In this document: positions 1 through 5,707 of the stretch, piece by piece
Layout of the letters: each line of letters begins with the position of its first letter
Position numbering within the stretch: position 1 is the stretch's first letter
NCBI GenBank assembly: GCA_003530935.1
Contig: DPEO01000017.1
Coordinates: forward strand, 1 to 20,080
Direction: 5' to 3'
DNA: 20,080 nt
From: Desulfomicrobiaceae bacterium
Lineage (GTDB): Bacteria > Desulfobacterota > Desulfovibrionia > Desulfovibrionales > Desulfomicrobiaceae
The notes under the pieces: model-generated
Databases searched by the model: none
What the model was told of the DNA's origin: nothing
Seen by the model: the letters and a program-made list of their open reading frames with translations, nothing else
Program-made: the position numbers and the translations under genes

Positions 1-2
1 AA

Positions 3-48
3 CCGCCCGGGGGGAGTGGTCTTGACCTGCTTTGGGGAGTCCGGGCGG
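3..48. repeat. GC-rich inverted repeat at left edge
   Basis: Bases 3-10 (CCGCCCGG) are the perfect reverse complement of bases 41-48, separated by 30 bases. The pair lies just beyond the minus-strand terminator at 51-94 and has no T tract on the plus strand. On the minus strand a run of five T precedes the stem rather than following it. It could be part of a neighbouring transcript structure or terminator that is cut by the window edge. Its role is not clear. Confidence 0.3.
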
Positions 49-50
49 CA

Positions 51-94
51 AAAACCGAAGAAAAAAACCGGTGAAGCCTTCCCCTTCGGTTTTT
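51..94 (-). terminator. Rho-independent terminator after the acidic coiled-coil gene
   Basis: Read on the minus strand, an A-rich arm with CCGAAG (94 down to 84) can pair with a CTTC and GGTTTTT arm (76-73 and 69-63), giving a hairpin followed by a T run at 67-61. A second CTTCGGTTTT copy at 60-51 can pair with the same left arm, so two alternative hairpins exist. It begins 8 bases past the stop codon of the gene ending at 102, which fits a terminator for that gene. Confidence 0.65.
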
Positions 95-101
95 GAAATA
101 C

Positions 102-1325
102 CTATTCTTGGCCTGCCTCCGCCATGAGCGCGGCCAGTTCTTCACGGATGGCCCGGGCCGCCACCCGCGGGGCCTCGTCCTCGATGAGGGTGTGGATCCG
201 TTCTTCCAGGTTCGCGTTCACGTTTTCCATGGTTTGGGCCATGGCATCCAGACGGGCGGCAAGGGCCGTGATCTGTGCGTCCCGGGCGGCGAGCTGCTGT
301 TTGAGGGCCGCCACTTCGGCATCCCTGGCCGCCACCTGGGCGCGTACGGCCTCGATCTCCGCATTTTGCGCCGCTATGGTCTGCCGGAGGGCGGCGGCGT
401 CTTCCGGCAGGATGCCGTCTGCAGATGGGGCCGCTTCGGGGGCCTTCGGGGCGGCACCCTCCGAGAGGGTCGCAATTTCTGCGCGCAGAGCGGCCAATTC
501 TTCACGCAGCGGGGCCGCCCAGGTGTCCAGGTCCGGGAGCGCCGGTGCTTCGGCTTGGGGCGCCGGGTCCTGGCGCACGGCGGCGGTGGCTGCGGCGAGA
601 CGATCGTCCACTTGGGCAAGGACAAGGGCCATGAGAGCGGGGAAGAAAGGAAGTTTCTCCGGGTCCTCGGGAAGGTTCAAGGGGCCCGTGTGCTCCGTGT
701 TTTCGGAGAGAGCCGTTTCCTGCGCCTCCTCCGGATCGGGCGTTGCTTCGGCGTCGCCTGCCGGCGCATCGACCGTGGTCGCCTCCTGGGTGGACCCGTC
801 GTCCAGGGGGGCTTCTGCGTCGGACGCCAGGGGCGCAAGGTCTGGCTCCGTGAGGAGATCGGCGTCCTCGGCGGATGCAGGCCCCAGGTCGGGCTCTGCC
901 GTGAGGTCGTCTTCCAGGAGGTCTGCGTGCGCTGCGGCGGAAGGCTCGGACGCTGGCGTCGCGGGCTCGGTGTTTGCCGCGGTCGCTGCCGGCGCGTCGT
1001 CGGCAACGGCCGGTGTCTCGGCGAAGATGTCCAGGTCGTCTGCGGCGAGCGGGGAATCCTCCTCCGTGTTGAGGACGATGTCGGCGTCGGGATCAAGGAC
1101 TTCCGTTGCCGCGGGGAAGGCATCTTCTTGCGGCGGCGTGGGGGCGTCCAGGTCCGCCAGCGGGTCGAGATCCGGGGAGACGTCCTCCAAGAGGGCGTCG
1201 AGCTCGTCGTCCAGACTCTTGGGGTCCACGGCGTTTTCCGCCGGAAAGTCGTCCAGACCCGAAGTAATGGGTGCGTCTTCCTCGATGATGTCCGTGAGTT
1301 CAATGATTTCGTCGTCTGCGTGCAT
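102..1325 (-). CDS. Acidic disordered protein with C-terminal coiled coil, unknown function
   Basis: I do not recognise this 407-residue protein. It opens with a short acidic segment (DEIIELTDIIEED, residues 5-17) that looks like a conserved peptide motif. Residues about 18-225 are extremely rich in Asp, Glu, Ala and Pro with little hydrophobic content, so probably disordered. Residues about 226-245 (LPFFPALMALVLAQVDDRL) form one hydrophobic helix. Residues about 265-405 are heptad-like (repeated VAARDAEVAALKQQLAARDAQ-type units), predicted coiled coil, ending in a helix with APRVAARAIREEL. There is no signal peptide, so it is probably cytoplasmic. The order of N-terminal helix, acidic Pro-rich linker and C-terminal oligomerising helices recalls scaffold proteins such as alphaproteobacterial PopZ; this is an architectural comparison only. 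The ATG at 1325 is preceded by a weak G-rich Shine-Dalgarno. The gene lies 63 bases beyond the cytochrome terminator and therefore probably has its own promoter. Confidence 0.75.
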   Translation of the reverse strand: MHADDEIIELTDIIEEDAPITSGLDDFPAENAVDPKSLDDELDALLEDVSPDLDPLADLDAPTPPQEDAFPAATEVLDPDADIVLNTEEDSPLAADDLDIFAETPAVADDAPAATAANTEPATPASEPSAAAHADLLEDDLTAEPDLGPASAEDADLLTEPDLAPLASDAEAPLDDGSTQEATTVDAPAGDAEATPDPEEAQETALSENTEHTGPLNLPEDPEKLPFFPALMALVLAQVDDRLAAATAAVRQDPAPQAEAPALPDLDTWAAPLREELAALRAEIATLSEGAAPKAPEAAPSADGILPEDAAALRQTIAAQNAEIEAVRAQVAARDAEVAALKQQLAARDAQITALAARLDAMAQTMENVNANLEERIHTLIEDEAPRVAARAIREELAALMAEAGQE

Positions 1326-1388
1326 ACTTCCCCCGCCAAGGTTGTCGCCTGTGCTTGATGTCCTCGCCGTCTATCCCAAGTGGCCGCG

Positions 1389-1422
1389 AAAAAAAAGCCC
1401 CATCCGCCGGGACGGATGGGGC
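1389..1422 (-). terminator. Rho-independent terminator after cytochrome c3 gene
   Basis: Bases 1397-1406 (GCCCCATCCG) and 1413-1422 form a perfect 10-base-pair stem with a 6-base loop. On the minus strand the stem is followed by eight T residues (1396-1389). It lies about 49 bases after the cytochrome stop codon and points the same way, so it should end the cytochrome transcript and separate it from the acidic coiled-coil gene. Confidence 0.9.
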
Positions 1423-1470
1423 AACCAAGGGCCCGTGCTTGTGCTTTGACAACGCCGCGCTACCGGCACC

Positions 1471-1887
1471 TTACTTCATGTGGCACTTGCCGCAAGCAGT
1501 CGGGCCAGTGGGCTTCTTTTCCTTTTTGAGCGCCTTGTGGCAGTCCAGGCACTGTTTGTGGAAGGCGTTTTCCACCAGCTTGATGTCCTTGGCATTGGCC
1601 GCGGTCTTGGCTTCCTTGGAGTCATGGCAGCCCGCCGAGGTGCACTGTTTGATCGCGCCATCCTTTGCCATGGTGTGATGGCACTTGGCACACTCGAAAG
1701 CCGCGTGTTTGGAATGGGGGAACGGCACTGCTTTCTGCAAGGGTTTTCCGTTCTTGGTCTGCATGCCTTCCGGGGCCTTGATGACGTAGTCATCGCCTGG
1801 GGCTTTTTCCGTGGCCGAGAACAGGGGTGCAGTGCCCAAAGCGAGCAGCAGCACACAGAACAGGCTGACAATCATGGATTTTTTCAT
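1471..1887 (-). CDS. cycA: Periplasmic tetraheme cytochrome c3
   Basis: Type I cytochrome c3 is the small periplasmic electron carrier between hydrogenases or formate dehydrogenases and the membrane redox complexes of sulfate reducers. This copy is 138 residues. A Sec signal peptide covers residues 1-25 (MKK, hydrophobic core, FSA cleavage site), leaving a mature protein of about 113 residues, normal for the family. Four heme sites are visible: C66-x2-CH, C82-x4-CH, C113-x2-CH and C132-x2-CH. There are exactly eight histidines (58, 61, 70, 71, 88, 110, 117, 136), as needed for four bis-His hemes. Heme site 4 is CxxCH rather than the CX4CH of D. vulgaris; from memory this and the tail KKPTGPTACGKCH resemble Desulfomicrobium c3. 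The ATG at 1887 is chosen over an upstream in-frame one because it starts the signal peptide and has GGAGG at 1898-1902. It is flanked by its own promoter and terminator, downstream of hemL. Confidence 0.96.
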   Translation of the reverse strand: MKKSMIVSLFCVLLLALGTAPLFSATEKAPGDDYVIKAPEGMQTKNGKPLQKAVPFPHSKHAAFECAKCHHTMAKDGAIKQCTSAGCHDSKEAKTAANAKDIKLVENAFHKQCLDCHKALKKEKKPTGPTACGKCHMK

Positions 1888-1937
1888 TTTTCCTCTACCT
1901 CCACAAAAAAATGTTCTGAAAAGCACAAGCACGCATA

Positions 1938-1967
1938 TCTATAGAGAGGGTCTTGGTTTTCCGTCAA
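1938..1967 (-). promoter_or_regulatory. Sigma70-type promoter for cytochrome c3
   Basis: On the minus strand, TTGACG (-35, bases 1967-1962) and TATAGA (-10, bases 1943-1938) are separated by 18 bases. Both are close to the sigma70 consensus. The expected start, near 1931, gives a leader of about 44 bases before the cytochrome ATG at 1887. The -35 hexamer contains the hemL stop codon (TGA, 1966-1964), so the promoter begins exactly where the upstream gene ends. It would allow the cytochrome to be expressed far more strongly than hemL. Confidence 0.75.
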
Positions 1968-3250
1968 GGATGGGCCGTGGTTTGGGGGGCAAAAGCGCGG
2001 GTAGCCTCCAGGATGCGTTCCAGATCCGCGTCGGTGTGGGCAAAGGAGAGGAAGGCGCATTCGAAGCCCGAAGGCGCAAGAAAGACGCCGTGTTCGCGCA
2101 TGTGGCGGAAAAATTGTCCGTAAAGGGCGGTATCCATGGTCTGGGCGCTGGGAAAATCCGTCACCGGGCGCTCGGTGAAGAAGAGGGTGAACATGGAGGC
2201 CACGGTGTTGCACTGCACGGCAATGCCCTTGGCGCGCAGGATGTCCGTCATCTCCGAGGCCAAGGCGCGGGTGCGCCGGGCGAGGGCGTCGTAGTCGTGG
2301 CCTTCCAAAAGGCGCAGCGTCGCCAGCCCTGCGGCCATGGCCACGGGGTTCCCCGAGAGGGTCCCGGCTTGATACACCGGTCCTTGAGGGGCGATGTGTT
2401 CCATGATTTCCCTGCGACCGCCGTAGGCCCCTACGGGCAGGCCGCCGCCGATGATTTTGCCAAGACACGTGAGGTCCGGCTGGATGCCCAAGGCCGCCTG
2501 CGCCCCGCCGTAGGCCAGGCGAAAGCCGGTGATGACCTCGTCGAAGACGAGGAGCGCCCCGTATTGGGTGCACAGCTCGCGGAGGGTTTCCAAGAATCCC
2601 GGCTGCGGGGGGACCAGGCCCATGTTGCCGGCCACAGGCTCCACGAACACACAGGCGATGTGGTCGCCACGCTCGGCAAAAAGAGTGCGGACCGCCTCGG
2701 TGTCGTTGTAGTGGGCAAGGAGGGTGTGCTGGACCACGGCCTGGGGTACACCGGGCGTGCCGGGAATGGCTTGGGTGGCGACGCCGGAGCCGGCGCTGGC
2801 GAGAAAGGCGTCGGCATGGCCATGGTAGCCGCCGTGGAATTTGAGTACCAGATCGCGGCCGCTGTAGCCTCGGGCCAGACGCAGGGCGCTCATGGTGGCC
2901 TCGGTGCCGGAGGAGACCATGCGCACCATCTCGATGCTCGGTACCGCGCGGATCACGGCCTCCGCCAATTCCACTTCCAGCCGACAGGGTGCGCCGTAGC
3001 TGGTGCCTCGGCGCACCGCCTCGATCACCGCGGCTTCCACTTCTGGATGGGCGTGGCCGAGGAGCATGGGGCCCCAGGACATGACGAGGTCGATGAGTTC
3101 GGCGCCGTCTTCGGTGGTGATGTGGCTGCCCTGGGCGCTGGCGATGAAAAGGGGCGTGGCCTCGACGCTCTTGCAGGCCCGCACGGGGCTGTTGACCCCG
3201 CCGGGGATGTATCTGCAGGCACGTTCGAACAATGCTTCGGAAGAGTGCAT
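1964..3250 (-). CDS. hemL: Glutamate-1-semialdehyde 2,1-aminomutase
   Basis: This PLP enzyme converts glutamate-1-semialdehyde to 5-aminolevulinate, the first committed tetrapyrrole precursor in the C5 pathway. The 428-residue length is normal. Visible features are the N-terminal PGGVNSPVRA segment (16-25), SSGTEATMSALRLAR (113-127), HGGYHGH (139-145), FDEVITGFR with PLP-ring Asp237, and LGKIIGGGLPVGAYGG with the Schiff-base lysine at Lys265. The ATG at 3250 has GAGGAG 5 bases upstream and gives the canonical start. It lies 18 bases after ahbB, so the two are almost certainly one operon. Its product feeds siroheme and heme synthesis, matching the AhbB and cytochrome neighbours. Confidence 0.97.
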   Translation of the reverse strand: MHSSEALFERACRYIPGGVNSPVRACKSVEATPLFIASAQGSHITTEDGAELIDLVMSWGPMLLGHAHPEVEAAVIEAVRRGTSYGAPCRLEVELAEAVIRAVPSIEMVRMVSSGTEATMSALRLARGYSGRDLVLKFHGGYHGHADAFLASAGSGVATQAIPGTPGVPQAVVQHTLLAHYNDTEAVRTLFAERGDHIACVFVEPVAGNMGLVPPQPGFLETLRELCTQYGALLVFDEVITGFRLAYGGAQAALGIQPDLTCLGKIIGGGLPVGAYGGRREIMEHIAPQGPVYQAGTLSGNPVAMAAGLATLRLLEGHDYDALARRTRALASEMTDILRAKGIAVQCNTVASMFTLFFTERPVTDFPSAQTMDTALYGQFFRHMREHGVFLAPSGFECAFLSFAHTDADLERILEATRAFAPQTTAHP

Positions 3251-3268
3251 TTGTGCTCCTCAATAGGG

Positions 3269-3739
3269 TTAAAAATATTCCATGGACGTTTTCTTGAGCT
3301 CTTTATCGCTGAAGAGGATGTCGTATTGGGTGACTCCCGTGAGCTCTTGGATGCGGCGGACTACTTCCAAGCATTCGTCTTGGGTGCGCCCATGGATCAT
3401 GGTATAGAGGCTATATGGCCAATCGAGGCAGTTGCGGCGCAAATAGCAATGGGAAATCTCCGGCTGGGCCGCCATGATGCGGCCTGCGGCGTCTTCATCC
3501 ACGCCGTCTTCCACATACCAGACCACCATGGCGTTGAAGCCGTAGCCTGCCTGTTGATGGCGGAGCGTGGCCCCAAAGCGGCGGATTTGGCCGCCTTTTT
3601 TGAGGCGCCGCAGCAGCGCGAGCACTTCCTCCTCGGTGACCCCGGCTGCACGGGCAATGTCGGCGTAGGGAGTGGCGCTGTCGGGAAGCGTGCCTTGCAC
3701 CATGCGCAGTACTTGGCGTTCGCTGGGGGTAAATTCCAT
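3269..3739 (-). CDS. ahbB: Siroheme decarboxylase subunit, AhbB type
   Basis: AhbA and AhbB form the heterodimer that decarboxylates siroheme to 12,18-didecarboxysiroheme in the alternative heme pathway of sulfate reducers and archaea. The proteins look like AsnC/Lrp regulators, and older annotations name them so. This 156-residue protein has a winged-helix-like N-terminus (residues 4-56, ending GGQIRRFGATLRHQQAGYG) and an AsnC-like ferredoxin-fold C-terminus. ISHCYLRRN (95-103) and WPYSLYTMIHG (107-117) contain the His97, Tyr and His116 positions typical of the decarboxylase family; from memory they match AhbB rather than AhbA. The start at 3739 is the ATG with GAGGAAGG just upstream; longer in-frame starts lack an RBS. 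Placement next to hemL supports a biosynthetic rather than a regulatory role. AhbA, AhbC and AhbD are not in the window. Confidence 0.87.
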   Translation of the reverse strand: MEFTPSERQVLRMVQGTLPDSATPYADIARAAGVTEEEVLALLRRLKKGGQIRRFGATLRHQQAGYGFNAMVVWYVEDGVDEDAAGRIMAAQPEISHCYLRRNCLDWPYSLYTMIHGRTQDECLEVVRRIQELTGVTQYDILFSDKELKKTSMEYF

Positions 3740-3778
3740 GGGCCTTCCTCGATATTTTCCATGAGTTTCGTTGCGGAA

Positions 3779-3807
3779 GCTGTAGTCCCTTTGCCGTGGA
3801 CCTGCAA
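3779..3807 (-). promoter_or_regulatory. Weak candidate promoter for ahbB-hemL
   Basis: On the minus strand TTGCAG (3807-3802) and TACAGC (3784-3779) are 17 bases apart, upstream of the ahbB start at 3739. Each hexamer matches consensus at only three positions. It is the best pair I found in the 160-base divergent interval between ahbB and gpsA. It shares its -35 hexamer and spacing with the candidate promoter at 6847-6875. Confidence 0.3.
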
Positions 3808-3899
3808 GGGGGGGCGGCTGCCCTCGAGGAGGGCGCCGGTGGACAGGAAATAAGGGTGTCGGTAGGTTCGGGACGTGCATTTCGTGGAAGGAGGTGTGG

Positions 3900-4895
3900 A
3901 TGCGGACGGTGGTGTTGGGTGCGGGCAGTTGGGGGACCGCGTTGGCGCACGCGCTGGCGCTTTCGGGGAAAGAGACCGTGCTTTGGGGCCGCAGTGCCGC
4001 CCTCATGGCCCATATGGCCCAATGCAGGGAGAACCGCCGCTATTTGCCGGGATGGCCTGTGGCCGCGGCCGTACGTCCCACGGCGGACATAGCGGCGGCC
4101 TTGCGCGGTGCCGCGTTGGTGGTGCTTGCCATCCCCTGCCAGCGCTTAGCCGCGTTTTTGCAGGAACATGCCGGACTTTTTCCCCAAGGCGCGGCTGTGG
4201 TGTGCGCCGGCAAGGGTGTGGAGCAGGGGAGTCTGCGCACCATGGGCCAGGTGGTGGCTGCAGAGCTTGGCGCACGGCAGGTGCGCTACGGCGTGCTTTC
4301 CGGTCCCTCTTTTGCGGAGGGGGTCATGGCGGGGCAGCCTACGGCCGTGGTCTTGGGGTGCGCCGATGCGGCGTTGGGGGAACGTATCCAGGCGCGTTGT
4401 GCCAGCCCGGCCTTTCGGGTGTACGGCACCACGGATGTGTTGGGGGTCGAGCTTGCCGGCGCGCTCAAAAACGTCATGGCCATTGCCGCGGGGCTCGCCG
4501 ACGGTCTGGGGTTTGGGGAGAACGCCCGTGCGGCGCTCATCACCCGGGGGTTGGCGGAGATGGCCCGCCTGGGCGAGGCCATGGGGGCCCGGGCCCAGAC
4601 CTTCATGGGGCTCGCCGGGCTGGGGGATTTGGTGCTCACCTGCACCGGGGATGCAAGCCGTAACCGTCGCGTGGGGCTGGCCGTTGGCCGGGGGCAAACC
4701 CTGGACGCCGCCTTGGCGCAGGTAGGCGGCGTGGCCGAAGGGGTGTGGACCACGCAGGCCGTGCAGGTGCTGGCGCAGCGATTGGGCGTGGAGATGCCCA
4801 TCTGTGAGCAGGTCCATGCCGTGCTCTTTTCCGGCAAGAGTCCTGCGGAGGCGGTGGCGGCCTTGATGGGGCGGCCGCTGCGTTGGGAGACCTAG
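3900..4895 (+). CDS. gpsA: NAD(P)-dependent glycerol-3-phosphate dehydrogenase
   Basis: GpsA reduces dihydroxyacetone phosphate to sn-glycerol-3-phosphate in the cytoplasm, supplying the phospholipid backbone. The protein has 331 residues, the usual length. It shows the Rossmann motif GAGSWGTALA (7-16), the AGKG segment with Lys105, SGPSFAEG (134-141), ALKNVMAIAAG with the catalytic Lys190, LAGLGDLVLTCTGDASRNRRVG (238-259, containing Asp243 and the substrate-binding Arg-Asn pair), and a C-terminal helix IPICEQVHAVLF-like segment (300-310). I place the start at ATG 3900, with AAGGAGGT (3888-3895) well spaced, rather than the GTG at 3894, which lies inside that site. It is divergent from ahbB and stands alone on this strand. 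Its stop codon is shared with the convergent yjbQ. Confidence 0.97.
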   Translation: MRTVVLGAGSWGTALAHALALSGKETVLWGRSAALMAHMAQCRENRRYLPGWPVAAAVRPTADIAAALRGAALVVLAIPCQRLAAFLQEHAGLFPQGAAVVCAGKGVEQGSLRTMGQVVAAELGARQVRYGVLSGPSFAEGVMAGQPTAVVLGCADAALGERIQARCASPAFRVYGTTDVLGVELAGALKNVMAIAAGLADGLGFGENARAALITRGLAEMARLGEAMGARAQTFMGLAGLGDLVLTCTGDASRNRRVGLAVGRGQTLDAALAQVGGVAEGVWTTQAVQVLAQRLGVEMPICEQVHAVLFSGKSPAEAVAALMGRPLRWET

Positions 4896-5296
4896 CCTTC
4901 GGGCGCTGCGGCGAGGGCCTGCACCCATACGGTGCGGCGCCGCGGGCCATCGAACTCCGCCAGAAAGATCCGCTGCCAGGTGCCGAGCCGCAGCCGCCCG
5001 GACTCCAGCATCACCGATACCGAACTGCCGACCATGATCGTTTTGATATGGGCGTCGGCGTTGCCCTCCACGTGGCGAAAATGGGAACTTTGCGGAACGA
5101 GGCGGTGGAGAAAGGCGAGGACGTCGTGGGCCACGTCCGGGTCCGCCCCTTCGTTGATGAGGATGCCGCAGGTGGTATGCGGGCTGAAGACCATCAGGGC
5201 CGCTGCCTGGGAGTGCCGGGCTGCGGCAGCGGCCACCTGCTCGGTGATGTCCACGAGTGCTTCGCGGCGGGAGGTGGATACGGTGAAGCTCGTCAT
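4892..5296 (-). CDS. YjbQ/UPF0047 family protein
   Basis: This 134-residue protein belongs to the YjbQ family (UPF0047, TIGR00149), small trimeric proteins for which secondary thiamine-phosphate synthase activity has been reported; the physiological role is unsettled. Typical motifs are FSPHTTCGILINEGADPDV (37-55), HVEGNADAHIKTIMVGSS (75-92, with the conserved His75 and His83 that form a metal or phosphate site) and LGTWQRIFLAEFDGPR (104-119). The ATG at 5296 overlaps the TGA of the upstream anti-sigma gene as ATGA, with a GGAG element inside that gene, so translation is probably coupled. Longer in-frame starts would run through the anti-sigma gene and are rejected. Its functional connection to the two signalling genes of this operon is unknown. 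At its 3' end it converges on gpsA. Confidence 0.92.
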   Translation of the reverse strand: MTSFTVSTSRREALVDITEQVAAAAARHSQAAALMVFSPHTTCGILINEGADPDVAHDVLAFLHRLVPQSSHFRHVEGNADAHIKTIMVGSSVSVMLESGRLRLGTWQRIFLAEFDGPRRRTVWVQALAAAPEG

Positions 5297-5706
5297 TTGA
5301 GCGGAATCTCCACGCACAGGGCGTTGCCGCAGCGGTTGTGGGAGAAACGGGTGGTGAGCAGCCGGAAGATTTCGTGGCCACGGCCGCTTTCCGCTTCGGG
5401 GTCGCTTGAGCGACGGAGCCAGGCTTGCCAATCGAAGCCGTGACCTTGATCTTTGACGTAGAGGCGCAGCTTGCCCTGCCGGTGCTTGAGCCGCCACAGG
5501 ACCTCCTTGGCGGGGTCGGCGCCGTTGCCGTGCAGGATGGCGTTGTTGAGGGCCTCCCGGGTCACCAGGGCGACGTCGAAGAACCGATTCTCGGCCCCGT
5601 GGCGGACAAGGAATTCCCGCAAGAGCTCGACGCTGCGGTCTACGTGGCGTAGTTCCGAACTCATCTGCACTTCGATGTCGTGTTCGAGGACTGTGGCGGC
5701 GAACAT
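5293..5706 (-). CDS. RsbW-like anti-sigma factor kinase (HATPase_c_2)
   Basis: A 137-residue single-domain GHKL ATPase of the RsbW/SpoIIAB type. These proteins sequester a sigma factor or other partner and inactivate a STAS antagonist by serine phosphorylation. Seen: the N box TREALNNAILHGN (49-61), the G1 box VKDQGHGFD (84-92, Asp86-x-Gly-x-Gly90) and a G2-like segment SGRGHEIFRLL (107-117). There is no HisKA dimerisation domain. The ATG at 5706 is used because GAGG lies about 6 bases upstream and the preceding stop codon is one base away; an internal ATG at residue 15 is an alternative. It sits directly after a response regulator-PP2C phosphatase, the usual partner that reverses its phosphorylation. 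No STAS protein or sigma factor is present in the window, so the target is unknown. Confidence 0.9.
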   Translation of the reverse strand: MFAATVLEHDIEVQMSSELRHVDRSVELLREFLVRHGAENRFFDVALVTREALNNAILHGNGADPAKEVLWRLKHRQGKLRLYVKDQGHGFDWQAWLRRSSDPEAESGRGHEIFRLLTTRFSHNRCGNALCVEIPLK

Positions 5707-5707
5707 G

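Noticed and set aside
93..1449. Long plus-strand frames opposite the acidic coiled-coil gene
   Set aside because: I weighed them because the minus-strand product is low-complexity. The minus frame has a sensible start, acidic composition, heptads and a well-placed downstream terminator, whereas the plus frames are Arg/Gly- or Ser/Ala-rich with no motif and no good ribosome site.
3269..3739. AsnC/Lrp transcription factor
   Set aside because: The fold is shared, but the ISHCYLRR and YTMIHG motifs and the adjacency to hemL fit siroheme decarboxylase AhbB.
3820..3834. GCCCTC/GAGGGC hairpin between ahbB and gpsA
   Set aside because: A six-base stem with a three-base loop and no T tract is expected by chance in such GC-rich sequence, and it lines up with no promoter element I trust.
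1811..3853. A 680-codon plus-strand frame opposite cycA, hemL and ahbB
   Set aside because: It crosses three well-supported minus-strand genes and a promoter; the product is Gly/Ala/His-rich and lacks any domain.
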